Assembly: GCA_030180135.1 (NCBI GenBank)
Contig: CM058231.1
Location: 53,764,235-53,828,234, forward strand
Source of the DNA: Orychophragmus violaceus
Lineage: Eukaryota; Streptophyta; Magnoliopsida; Brassicales; Brassicaceae
DNA: 64,000 bases
Direction of reading: 5' to 3'
Shown: positions 10,561 through 21,208 of the stretch, one piece after another
Numbering within the stretch: position 1 is the stretch's first letter
Layout of the letters: each line of letters begins with the position of its first letter
Translations under genes and position numbers: made by a program
Notes under the pieces: model-generated
What the model was told of the DNA's origin: nothing
Database searches by the model: none
What the model saw: the letters and a program-made list of their open reading frames with translations, nothing else

Positions 10561-12094
10561 ACAAGCTGCAGTGATCCACCATTGACGGTAAAACTTTCAA
10601 AGTTGAGATGGAGCCAAAAGTTCTAATTGGTGACGACAAAATGCTAGATAGTGGAGAAGCAGAGATATGATTTCATCATGAATGGACTCAAAAATGTTCA
10701 GCACATGTAAAACATCACACTTCCACCAAATCAAAGTATGTACCTTCTAAACATTCACCTCCTCACCGCATTGTTGTGAATGCAGAGAATTGATCTATCC
10801 CACCCACGCTTCCCTTCCACCATGGTTTTCTTCCCAAATTCCTTGGTTGCTCTCTTCCCAAATTCCTTGGTTGCTCTCCGGGAACCTCATCTCCTGACAA
10901 AGTCAAGTTAATAACTGAAAAAGCTTTTGGTGGGAGGCAACCCCTTGGTGAGTCTTTACTAACTTTAATTTCGTTTTAGTTTTACTAATTTTTTTTTCTT
11001 TGAGTCTAGAAAAAAATAAAAATGCACGAATGTTGACCAATGTCGATGATGCAGAGATGGACCACCCTAAGTGAGTTTGATCGACGCTTAGTGGTCAATA
11101 CACATGGTCGAGATCAAATGATACCGTTTGTTGTTGTTCGACATCCACTGTGAGGTATGGTCCCATTTTCTTATCTTTTTTGTCTTTGGTAACTTTTTGT
11201 TTTGTATTTTCTACTTCAGGCTTGATAACATTGGGGATAGTGTTGTTTAAGTCTGGGGGACGTAGATATTGACATTGTTTTTAATTTTCTTAGACTGGAT
11301 TGTGTAGTCTGTTTTTGAGTCAAACCTTTGTAGAAAACAATGATTTTTTTGGGAAACAACCACATTTGTAGGAACCTAAGTGACAAATTATTCGAGATTG
11401 AGAGGCATCTAAGACTAGTGCAAAACCCCACAATGAACCAGCCTAACAATGTAACCCATATTCTCTTGGGTATATGGAATATCCACTACTGACCTTTCCC
11501 GTAACATGAATCAATTCTATAATCTTGGGGCTTGGCATACACTAGATCGAATTCCTCATTCAGTCTTAATAGACTTGTCTGTGTGAGTATGGTTCCCCTT
11601 TCTCTTCCCTTAAAAGAAAAAATAAAAAATAGAAAAAGAGAAAATAATCTGAGGATAAGCTAGTAGCTTCGAAGTGATCATTAGAGGTGTCAGTAACCCT
11701 ACTATTTTTTATACTTCATGGAAACATGTCCAAACTAAATTCGATAATAACAGAAGAGAAGCCAATAGGAAAAATAAATGATACATAGTGAAAAAAATCG
11801 GTGGCCGAAGTGAGAAAGTGTAGATGAAAGGAACATGAAATTAAGACAGTTTTTGTGATCAGGTTCTGACTGAATAAGAGTCCACATGTCTTTTTATCGA
11901 TACTCCCTTGAGTAGTCTTCACTTAATCTTATAGAGGTCAATATGGTGAATTTGGATTATTCACTTCGATTGTGGGGTTTTTTTTTTTTTGGGATAATTG
12001 CTAAGGCTCGAGAAGTACATGGTGGTCTCGATTCTGTCAGGTATGTTTTTCATGTGGATTACTAAGTTTTTCTATCTTGAGGGCAAGCAAAAGT
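10561..12094 (+). other. Remaining internal region of Gypsy relic F
   Basis: No RT, RNase H or integrase motif was found. The text near 10915-10945 (AAGCTTTTGGTGGGAGGCAA) resembles the conserved block after pol in Athila/Tat elements. The segment ends in GAGGGCAAGCAAAAG, the usual lead-in to the 3' polypurine tract, and is cut there by Copia E. Confidence 0.5.
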
Positions 12095-12680
12095 TGTTAT
12101 ATATTTAAGTGTGGTTGTAAATATTAATGAAGAGTTGCAATTTATTAAATGAAACATTGCAATTTATTAAATGAAACATTGCAACTCTTGGGTTTGAACC
12201 ATTGCAACCTTTGGTTTTGAACCATTGCAACCTTTGGTTTTGAACCATTGAAACTTTTGATAATAAGCCGTTACAACTTTTTGTGAATAGTTGCAATGGT
12301 TGGTGATTAATAATTACACCCTTTTGATTTCTATATAAGGAGTTGTTGGCATTTACAAATTCATAACAAAAATTTCACAAGCAAAAGCAAACAACAAAAA
12401 CTAATAAAAAGAAAGAGAGATAAAAGAGAGAGATTCATTGCTTCAAAAGATCATCAAAGATATTTGAAGATACACGTATAAACACAAAAAATTATATTTG
12501 TATCTCTTGTATCTTAGCCTAGAACAAGAGTGAGACTTTGGTTGTCTTATCCTACAAAGGGATTTCTTGTAACCCAAGGCTTGGGATAGGGTCGAAATAC
12601 TCTTTAAGGAAAGTGTTCTCGTGCGCGATTCAATCATTATCCAAGTTCATAGTTCACACTACAAGGCTACATAACCAACA
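12095..12680 (+). repeat. 5' LTR of Copia E
   Basis: 586 bp, TGTTATATATTTAA to CCAACA. It contains short tandem units: a roughly 22-bp 'gcaatttattaaatgaaacatt' unit (two copies) and a roughly 23-bp 'gaaccattgcaacctttggtt' unit. The 3' LTR has more copies of both and is 90 bp longer. About 20 further substitutions separate the pair, so E is clearly older than Copias A-D. Confidence 0.88.
12331..12340 (+). promoter_or_regulatory. TATA box of Copia E LTR promoter
   Basis: CTATATAAGG in the 5' LTR, with a partly changed copy (CTATATAAGT) at the same place in the 3' LTR near 57389. The position in the middle of the LTR fits the U3/R boundary of a Copia promoter. Confidence 0.6.
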
Positions 12681-12722
12681 ATCTAAAAGAGTATTTTCTT
12701 GTGAACCATGGCTAGTGTATAA

Positions 12723-13512
12723 TTGCGAGAGATGACATCGAAGTTTGGAAAGTTAGAAAAATTTGAGGGAGTAGATTTTCGAAGATGGCAAAAGAAGATG
12801 CATTTTCTCCTTACAACATTCAATGTAGTGTATGTTCTAAGCATGCCTATGCCCACTATACCAGAAGATGTAGAGAACGAGTCTTTGGAGGAGACAAGGA
12901 AGCAACTTAAATGGGAAAACGACGATTACATATGCCGAGGCCACATTCTCAACGGTATGTCAGATCCACTCTTTGATGTTTATTAGAATGTCAAATCCGC
13001 AAAAGAGTTGTGGGATGCACTAGAATCAAAGTACATGGCTGAGGATGCTTCTAGTAAGAAGTTCCTTGTGAGTAATTTTAATAATTACAAGATGTCTGAT
13101 TCTAGGCCAGTTATGGAGCAATACAATGAATTGCTTCGTATCCTAGGAAAATTTTCCCAGCACAACATAAAAATGGATGAATCCATATCAGTATCGAGTA
13201 TTATCGATAAGTTACCACCATCGTGGAAAGATTTCGAACACATGTTGAAACACAAAAAAAGAAAAGTTGTCTCTTGTACAACTTGGCAGCCATTTGCGCA
13301 TAGAGAAATCTCTAAGGGCGCAAGAGGGAGGAAAACCCAAAAATGTAGATGCTGGTACTTCTTCCATTAATATGATGGATGAAGGTAGGAGTTCTAAGAA
13401 AAATAAAGGTTGAAAACGCTCCTTCAATAACAACACTAACGATGGATCTAACAAAAGGCTTAAGAGCGTTTGTTGGAATTGTAATAAGTCGGGTCACTTA
13501 AAATGTGATTGT
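12723..13512 (+). pseudogene. Copia E gag, broken
   Basis: Starts near 12723-12735 (MTSKFGKLEKFEGVDF, the usual start of a Copia gag that contacts RNA). An in-frame TAG lies at 12984-12986, and the same frame then continues through KELWDALESKY (13008). A run of seven A near 13253-13260 shifts the frame. In the new frame the CCHC zinc knuckle C-WN-C-NKSG-H-LKCD-C (about 13470-13511) is complete. Gag would package the element RNA in cytoplasmic particles. Two lesions make this copy non-functional. Confidence 0.85.
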
Positions 13513-13670
13513 CGGGCATGGAAGGATACAAAAAGAGCGGAAAAACCGCTTGGGACAAGGGTCTAAGGACCAAAGTCCATCCACTCATCAAGGTCAGATC
13601 TCTGTTTTTGATTCATACTCAAATGTACGTATCAAATATTTCTGAGGCATTTTATGTATAGGATGATGAA

Positions 13671-15110
13671 GTGGCATGGTGGATTGACTCGGGTACAACA
13701 ACACATGTTTGCAAGGATCGTGACTGGTTTGTGACATATAAGCAAGTTCAAGATGGGTCCGTACTTCATATGGGAAACGAGTCAACCACCCCTATCCTAG
13801 GTCGTGGAAAAGTGGTGTTAGAATTTAGTTCCGGGAAAACTCTTGATCTTAAGGATGTACTTCATGTACCCGGAATTAGAAAAAACTTAGTCTCTGGTAG
13901 TGTTTTAAATAAGTGTGGTTTTAAACAAGTGTATGAATCTGATAAGTATATCTTATCAAAGCGTGGTGTGTTTGTTGGATTTGGATATTTCTATAATGGC
14001 ATGTTTATGCTTAATATTAATAAAATTGTCAAATCTATTTATATGGCAAGTTCTAGCAAAATTGATATTTCACTATGGCATGCTAGATTAGGTCATGTAC
14101 ATTATAAGCATATGATTGATATGTCTAAAGAAGGATTGATTCCTGCGTTAGACATAAATATATAGAAGTGTAGTACTTTCATGTTAACAAAGATAATTAG
14201 GCAACCATTTAAAAGCATTGAAAGAAATTCTGTAGTGCTTGGACTTGTACATAATGATCTATGTGATTTACATGCTACACCATCTTTAGGATATAAGAAG
14301 TATTTTATCACTTTCATAGATGATTATACTTGCTTTTGTTATGTATATTTATTACATACTAAAGATGAGGCCCTAGATAAATTTAAGGTTTATAAAACTG
14401 AGGTTGAATTACAACAAAATGATTTTATTAAGAAGTTACGCACTGATAGAGGTGGAGAGTATTATGATCCTGCATATTTCCAATCCGTAGGAATTATCAT
14501 GAAACTACGGCTCCATATACACCACAATAAAATGGTGTGTCGGAGAGGAAAAATAGAATTCTAAAGGAAATGGTTAATTTAATGTTATCCTACTCGGGAT
14601 TGAGAGACGGATTTTGGGGAGAAGCAATGTTAACAGCTTGCTATTTATTAAATAGAACTCCTAATAATAGGAACAAAATTACCCTATGAACTTTGGTACA
14701 AAAAGAAACCAAACTTGAATTATCTTCGAGTTTGAGGATGTAGGGCTGTCGTTAGACTTCCCCAACCCAAAATTAAAACCTTGGGAGAAAGAGGTATTGA
14801 TTGCATCTTTATTGGATATGCTGAGCATTCCAAGGCTTATAGGTTTTATGTCATAGAACCTAATGATTCTATATCGGTTCACACCGTAATTGAGTCAAGG
14901 GATGAAATATTTGATGAAAACCGTTTTTCATCTATACCTATACCAAAGGATATGATTCCTAGTTCAACTGGAACTAAGGAAGGAGACGAAACAATCGCAC
15001 CTCCTAACATGTCACCCGTGCTCCGTAGGAGCAAGCGAGGGAGGATCGAAAAATCTTGGGCTGTTTGCAAAAATGCCCTCGAAATTGAAGTCAACAACCC
15101 TGATTATACC
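13671..15110 (+). pseudogene. Copia E protease-integrase segment, broken
   Basis: 13671-14165 is one frame with the aspartic protease motif WIDSGTTTHVC and the GAG-pre-integrase motif LWHARLGHVHYKHM; it ends at a TAG (14163-14165). 14181-14564 has the integrase core (HNDLCD, FIDDYTCFCYVYL, RTDRGGEY). A frameshift near 14505 precedes the NGVSERKNR block at about 14535, which carries the catalytic Glu. 14781-15110 holds the integrase C-terminus (GYAEHSKAYRFY) and the RRSKRGR linker. The frame is then cut by the MULE after NNPDY. Confidence 0.88.
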
Positions 15111-15183
15111 CTCGGCCTTCTTCTTCCTCTCCATCGCTAATATATCCCCTTATTAATCTGGGTATTCACAGGAATGCCATCGT

Positions 15184-16424
15184 CAGACTTCATATGAAGT
15201 CTGATATTTTAATCAAAAGACAAAAGGACCCAAATTTTTTCCGGATATTCACGAAAATGCCATCGCCATGAATGCTCAACAACCACGACACCCACCATCG
15301 CCGACGAGTTAATGTGTAATCCAGCTCGTTTTTTCACCATTAAAGCTCAATTAAAGCTCAAGAATGTGAGTTCGGACGTTCTCCTCACCGATTTCTCCTT
15401 TCCCCTTTGATTTTCGGGGATTTTTCGGTATTTTGGATTCAAAAGTAGCGAAATAGTTTATCACCTTATAAAAACACCAAAACACGTCTCGGATTTGGGG
15501 TTTTCGGTGATATTAGACGTTCTGGTAAATCGGCGCGGCTAAAAACAAACGGAAATCGGTTATTGGTAAGAACATTTTCATATCGTCGATTTTTAGATCC
15601 AAATTGTAGTCTGCATTTTTCGTAAGCTTTAATATGGTCAACGAGAGGGTAGTTTTGCAATTGACTTTCAATTGCCAGACCTCCATAGAAGTCTGTTAAA
15701 TTCCTTTGAAAAAATAGACATCGTTAAGAAGTCCAAATGAGAACAGGGTAGTTTTGCAATTGATTCAAATTTTTTTTTGTCAGACTTCTAATGTAGTCTG
15801 GCAAGAAATTGACCGATTCTTGACTTTTTGTCAGACAGAATCCGTTGTCTGAAAATTATGGGGGGTAGAAACTCCAATTGACCCAAATTTTCAGATGTTG
15901 ACCAGAATAAGCAAAAAAATTGCCAGACATGTAAATCTGTCTGAAAATAAGAAAAATAATTTCAGACGGCTATAGACATCTGAAATTCCAAAATTTTGCC
16001 AGACGGCTATAGACATCTGAACAATTAATTTTTGGTCAACGCTCGAAAATGCGATGTTTTTCATCAGACTTCACTAGCTGTTTGAAAATCTTGTCAGACA
16101 TCAATAGAAGTTTGATAGATTAACAGACTTCCGAAGAAGTCTAACATTTCAAAATCAATTGCAAAACTACCCTCTACTTTTTCTTCAGGCTTCTTACAGA
16201 AGTCTGACATTTGAAAATCAATTGCAAAATTACCCCCTTTTTCAGACTTCTTGAGCTGTCTGACAAAAAAATTAAAAAATTCCAAAGCAGACTGCCTTCG
16301 CTGTCTGATTGGTTTCAGACGGCATCCGCTGTCTGGCATTTCAAAATCAATTGCAAAAATACCCTCTTTTTTAGACTACCATAGACGTCTGGTTGCATTA
16401 ATATCAGACTTCTATAGACGTCTA
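15184..16424. repeat. Left-end array of about 17 CAGAC-N10-GTCTG dyads
   Basis: Twenty-base dyads start at 15184, 15676, 15781, 15832, 15924, 15963, 16000, 16065, 16095, 16124, 16243, 16288, 16316, 16372 and 16405, plus two with an 11-base centre (15715, 16186). The best copy, CAGACTTCATATGAAGTCTG (15184-15203), is a perfect palindrome. Others vary in the 10-base centre but keep CAGAC and GTCTG. Between dyads runs a linker, CAATTGCAAAACTACCCTC. It lies in one orientation at about 16155, 16215 and 16345 and in the opposite orientation (GAGGGTAGTTTTGCAATTG) at about 15648 and 15743. Confidence 0.9.
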
Positions 16425-16664
16425 AAATATTTCAAACTTTTCAAATGCATTTTTATTGTATATTTGTGATTAATTTCGTTGACTTTAATTTTTATAAATG
16501 TGTGTTAGTGTTCTATGTTCCTTCTGCGTGAGTTTTACATTCTTATATATGGTAATTATTTTTAACTAAATTTTTGAATAATATTGGCAATGTAGCTAAT
16601 AGCATTAGACTTCACAGAGAATTCTGGCTTTTCCCAAAAGATCTCTAATGTTGTTTATACGTGT

Positions 16665-19230
16665 TTGTTTATACAGATAATGGTTCAGTTACCTTCTAAT
16701 TTTGGTGAATGGGTTGTGAGAGACCAGATTTGGCATTTTGTGGTTGATAAGCTCAAAGGAGGGCGGTTTATTACTCTGCGTGATGGTTCTACACATCAAG
16801 AACTTGTTGAAATGGTACAAGATGATTATATGCTGGACAAGAAAACCGAGCTGGTGGAGTTATCATATCCATTGCCGGAAGCACTCTTGAAACAAATGGA
16901 TCCGGATAGCCCTCCGGTTTATGTCACAAATGATAGGCAAGTAAGGAGCATGTTTGAGTTAGCTAATACGCATTTAATCCGTCTATGTGTCTCGAGCCGA
17001 TCCGGTATGGATGATGAAGATGCTGTGAATCATGATGACAAATATGAAGCTGAAGATGTAGACGAAGATGACAAAGAAGAAGATTGGAATGAGGAAGATG
17101 TGGACTCAGTCTCGGAGGATTCTGTTTGTGGTGGTGTTGGTAATGATGATGTTGGTAACTTGGATGTGCTTGAGAATGTTTTCATGAAACATGCTGAGGC
17201 TTACCATGACGATGCTGATTATACCCTATATGGGAAAGTGAAACATGAAGATGTAGATGTGGAAGAAGATAAAGATTATAAGAAATATGAGTTGGATGGT
17301 ATGAGTAATCAGAGTGTTCGCAGAAGGGACTTATCTGAGGGTATCATTCTCAATAAGTTTTTTGATAGCAAGAAAGACCTAATATCAGAGCTACGTTTGA
17401 CGGCGATAATGAAGAAATTCGCATTTAGGACAGAGAAGTCTGACAAGACACGTTTTGTGGCTAAATGTCGTGTGGAAGGATGCAAGTGGATGCTTCGAGC
17501 GTGTGTGAAGAGCGAACCAAACAAGTACTGGGTGATGATCTATTCAAAAACACATTGATGTTCGATGGCGGACCGGATGTCTACGCGCAAACGTTATACT
17601 CCAGTTTATATTGGTTGGTTGTTTACTGAATGTTTTGGTATGATTGAGGGGATAACACCAAAGAATGTCAAAGTGTCAATGAAGAAGCAGTTTGGGATTA
17701 GGATGAGCTACACAACCGCATATAGAGCATTTTTACATGCTCATAGGATTGTGAGAGGAACAACGGAAGATGGGTACGAGAGACTGCCTTCTTTTTTGCA
17801 TGGAATCAGGCAAATCAACCCGGGAACAGTAACTGCTCTTGAGCTAGATGAGAAGAATAGATTTAAGTATCTATGTATAGCATTTGCAGCTTCCATACAT
17901 GGGTTTACGTTTCTTAGAAGAGTCATTGTGGTGGATGGTACTCTTCTTAATGGAAAGTATGGCGGCGTTATGCTAGTGGCGGCCGCAGAAGACGAAAATT
18001 TTCAAATATTTCCGTTGGCTTTCGGAATTGTAGACTCTGAGAATGATGACTCGTGGGAATGGTTTTTCACCAAACTGAAAGAATGCATTTCAGACCAATA
18101 TCCTTTGGTCATAGTATCGGATAGATGTGAGTCGATCAAGAATGCATGTGAAGCAGTTTTCCCTTGGGCACAACGAGGGATATGCTATTACCATCTACAA
18201 AACAACATAGTTACCAAGTTCAGGGGAAAACATCTTCTGTACTTGGTGAAAAACGCGGCTTGAGCTTATACGATTTACGATTTTGACCGAAACATGGCTT
18301 CCTTACGAGCGGTAAATCCTGAACTTGCTGATTACTTGGAGGAGGCGGATGTGAGTCTATGGTCACGCGTGCATTTCAACGGAGACAGGTACTTGTCAGT
18401 CTGACAATAGTTATCAGACTTCTAGTGATGGCTGATACAATTCTCAGACCTCACTTGCTGTCTGATTATTTTTTCAGACGATTGGAGAAGTCTGAAAGCA
18501 TTATGTTTTTATGATACTTTATAATTCTTACTTGGGTTAACCTCTTTCAAATTGGTGGATACAGGTACAACATTAAGACGAGCAACATTGCTGAGTCTAT
18601 AAACTCCGCCGTTAAGAAGGCAAAAGGATATCCCATATCTTTCCTTTTAGAGTTTATACAAGAGAAAGTAGGGACGTGGTTTTGTAAAAGGCGGCTAGAT
18701 GCAATGAGTCTATCAACAACATTTAGCCGAGGAGTTGAATATTTGCTGGCTATTCGTGAATATTATGCAGATATGATGACGGCAGAACGCGTAGATACGT
18801 ATAAGTTCGTTGTTAAGGGAGGACATAGGGATTGTGTTGTCGATTTGGAACATCAGAAGTGTGAATGTGGTGTTTGGGATTACGAAAAGATACCTTGCTC
18901 ACATGCCATATGCGCTGCACCGGAACTTGAGCTACATATTTCTACCCTTGTATGTCCATCTTACAGAACGGACTACTTGTACGCTGCATACTCGCGCAAC
19001 ATCTTACCAAAGAATGTTACTGGCAAAGCTAATCATGACACCGTGCGTGTCTTTCCGCCGGAAGAGAGGCGGAAGCCTGGAAGACAAAAGAACTCGAGGT
19101 GGCAATCTATGATAGAAATCGCCAAGAAGAAGAGCAGTAAACCGCGGAAACTACACAAGCAAATTGTTGTTTGAATTGCAAACAATCAGGCCACAAACAA
19201 CCTAATTGTCCACAACCTGAGGCTGACTAG
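16665..19230 (+). pseudogene. MuDR-type MULE transposase with SWIM finger, broken
   Basis: Start at 16665 or at the ATG at 16680 (MVQLPSNFGEW) just after an AG. Exon 1 holds an acidic stretch (about residues 120-160), the MuDR DNA-binding region (LISELRLTAIMKKFAFR ... CRVEGCKWMLRA, 17385-17500) and the DDE core (VVDGTLLNGKYGG near 17930, then VSDRCESIKNAC near 18118). Intron 1 is 18389-18564, GT-AG, and holds three dyads. Exon 2 (18565-19174) ends with a SWIM zinc finger, CECGVWDYEKIPCSHA (18862-18909). Lesions: an in-frame TGA at 17556-17558 (YSKTH stop CSMADR, usual HTC), a TGA at 18261-18263 (KNAA stop AYTIY) and a frameshift near 19165, after which a CCHC knuckle (CLNCKQSGHKQPNC, 19168-19209) runs to TAG at 19228-19230. 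It would cut and join element ends in the nucleus; this copy cannot be translated whole. Confidence 0.88.
18415..18494. repeat. Three dyads inside the transposase intron
   Basis: Dyads at 18415-18434, 18445-18464 and 18475-18494, spaced exactly 30 bases start to start, inside intron 18389-18564. They have the same CAGAC-N10-GTCTG form as the left-end array; the first has GGCTG as right half. Confidence 0.9.
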
Positions 19231-19239
19231 AAATGGTTG

Positions 19240-19382
19240 AAATCTGATATGATTTAGGGTTTTCTGAAGTCTGATATTATGTTTGTGTTCAGTGAAGTCT
19301 GATAATTTTTAGGGTTTACTGAAGTCTGATATTTTTTAGGGTTCACTGAAGTCTGACGTTGTAATATATTCCAGAAGTCTGA
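19240..19382. repeat. Run of dyad half-sites between convergent MULE genes
   Basis: GAAGTCTGA occurs at 19266, 19294, 19321, 19348 and 19374, all in one orientation, about 27 bases apart, with 'tttagggtt.actgaagtctgat' as repeat unit. A weaker copy (GAAATCTGA) lies at about 19239. They fill the gap between the transposase stop (19230) and the ULP1 stop (19588). Confidence 0.88.
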
Positions 19383-19587
19383 TATTTAAACTAGTCTCAA
19401 TTGTTTGGGTTCTGTTTCAACAAGCGTAGTAATAAACATAACTAGGATTAGTGCTTAAGTTTGTTACATAACTAAAAACAAGCACAAAAGTAAGCCAAAA
19501 GATGCATGTGTTTTTTTACAACCACAATAGATAGATATTTCATATGCAAGAAATCCATAGTTTAGGAATCCAAAAGATAGAGGCGGT

Positions 19588-20307
19588 CTATTTATCAGCG
19601 TAGGTGTCTAGCAAAGCATACTCGGTACGTTGCTCTTCACCTGTTCGCCTGAGTTCAGTCATTATGTCGAAAGCTAGCTTGTCCCTGATTGACTTGATGT
19701 TCTTATCACAAAGATACTTTGGAAACTCCATTCCAAGTGAATGGAACTCGATAAACTTCAAGCAGAACACTCCACAGTCACCTGTTTGGTGGTTTTGAGG
19801 AAGATCGTCGCTCCTAACAATCGAGTGGGTGTAACGTTCGATTGGGTATGGCCACCCATCAGCATCAGCTATTTTCAAGACGTGCATCGCATAAGGAAAC
19901 ATCTCACAGATTGGTGCCACTGCCGCTTTGACCAACTCATCAGTCGTATCATTAATGATGCTGTCCCATACTGTTACGTGCCTATCCGGGATAGAAATCA
20001 TAATTGCTACCCAATGATTTCCGCCAATGTGCAGTGCGGTGTAAATATAATCAATATCCACCGCCCAAGCCTTCGGTGATTTGCAGATTAGTGGTAGGTC
20101 ACCAGTGAAGTAATCAAAACAACCAGCAGGAAGCATTCTAGTTGCGGCTGATACATTCTCTCCTGCACCACTCTTGATAAAATCTGGATAGTGTTGACGC
20201 CACAAGGCTTGAAGGAGTGTGTCAATGAAACACAGCCTCTCGCTCATGAACCATTCTGGGTGGTTGTGTTGGCGAAGCCTCAACAGATCAATCCCCGCAT
20301 CAATTTC
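19588..20307 (-). CDS. ULP1/C48 protease exon with intact catalytic residues
   Basis: Exon begins after an AG acceptor (GATGCAG then GAAATTGATGC) and runs 239 codons to the stop at 19588 with no lesion. The catalytic set of C48 proteases is visible: His in GGNHWVAIMI, Asp in VTVWDSI, the oxyanion Gln in NHQTGDCGVF and the nucleophilic Cys in the same motif. It is the best preserved part of the MULE ULP1 gene. Alone it lacks a plausible start, although an internal Met upstream at 20325 keeps the frame open. Confidence 0.85.
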   Translation of the reverse strand, partial: EIDAGIDLLRLRQHNHPEWFMSERLCFIDTLLQALWRQHYPDFIKSGAGENVSAATRMLPAGCFDYFTGDLPLICKSPKAWAVDIDYIYTALHIGGNHWVAIMISIPDRHVTVWDSIINDTTDELVKAAVAPICEMFPYAMHVLKIADADGWPYPIERYTHSIVRSDDLPQNHQTGDCGVFCLKFIEFHSLGMEFPKYLCDKNIKSIRDKLAFDIMTELRRTGEEQRTEYALLDTYADK

Positions 20308-20353
20308 CTGCATCAAGCCAAGCATGTGTTAATATAAAAATATAAAACACAAC

Positions 20354-20403
20354 CAGACAGCTATAGAAGTCTGGATATACAACCAGACTTCTTTGGACGT
20401 CTG
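20354..20403. repeat. Two dyads in ULP1 intron 3, right of Copia A target
   Basis: CAGACAGCTATAGAAGTCTG (20354-20373) and CAGACTTCTTTGGACGTCTG (20384-20403), 30 bases apart start to start, upstream of the ULP1 exon on its strand. Confidence 0.9.
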
Positions 20404-20519
20404 GATATACATCCAGATTGGAATGGAGTTCTTAATTCATAACCATTGTAGTGATATTGACCGTGTCATGCAGCCATTACTTTGGAGTGCGAAGATCGTA
20501 ATACCATTGTAGTGATGTG

Positions 20520-21195
20520 TGTTGGGAATGTCCTGAAATCTACCGTACTATCTCTAGAAAGTATGATAAGTGTCGAGATCAGACATAAGTCATAAATACT
20601 GGGTGATCATGATGGCTTGCTAGAGTCCGCTCATGATCTATAAGTTTAGGACTTATTACCAGTATTGTATGATCCCTAAGGGTCACACACCATAGCTAAC
20701 GGGAAAGTTAAAATGGAATTAATACGGTAAGATGCAATGGCATTTACTGTATTAGATCAGAGAATTGGGCCAGACAAAATACATGCTTTTGTCTGATTTG
20801 TGTCTTGGGCCCAAAAGATTAATGAGCCATTAGTCTAATGACTTGGGCCCATTAATGAGAGATAAAAGGAATAAGAAACCCTAAGGAAGAGGTCCTTCCC
20901 TGCGATTTTCTCCTTGTGGCCGCGAGCCTCTCTCTCTCTAATCTCTCTTTCTGATCTGATCCATATCTTTGGTCTAGCAGCCGTCCCTTGCTTGTAAGAG
21001 TGTGGATACTCAAGGAGGAATAGGTGATTAATCTGTTCTAGCTGATCTTGTCATTACCATCAATCCGCTGTGCAATCCATAGGTAATGTTACAGGTTTGT
21101 TTTATGATTCGTTTTGCAAGAACCTAGATCTGTTTAAGGATTTGTGTTAGGTTGTAATTGAGAATTAAACCATGGAAAACACCTATAATCCTTCA
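20520..21195 (+). repeat. 5' LTR of Copia A
   Basis: TGTTGGGAATGTCCTGAAAT to CCTTCA, 676 bp. One G and the tRNA-Met primer site follow directly. The 3' LTR (27441-28116) is almost identical, so the insertion is recent. Confidence 0.95.
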
Positions 21196-21196
21196 G

Positions 21197-21208
21197 TGGT
21201 ATCAGAGC
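21197..21208 (+). other. Primer binding site of Copia A
   Basis: TGGTATCAGAGC, complementary to the 3' end of plant initiator tRNA-Met, one base after the LTR. The same site occurs in Copias B (36804-36815, minus), C (40985-40996) and D (48871-48882). Confidence 0.92.

Noticed and set aside
15184..16424. CRISPR-like array
   Set aside because: The repeats are short dyads with irregular spacing and conserved, not unique, linkers, in a plant MULE; no cas genes.
20775..20800. CAGACAAAA...TTTTGTCTG dyad in the LTRs of Copias A and B, similar in wording to the MULE dyads
   Set aside because: The centre is 15 bases or more, not 10. It is part of an LTR shared by the family and occurs once per LTR. 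I treat the likeness as chance.
21197..21208. tRNA gene
   Set aside because: The tRNA-Met similarity is only the 12-base primer binding site next to each LTR; no cloverleaf is present.
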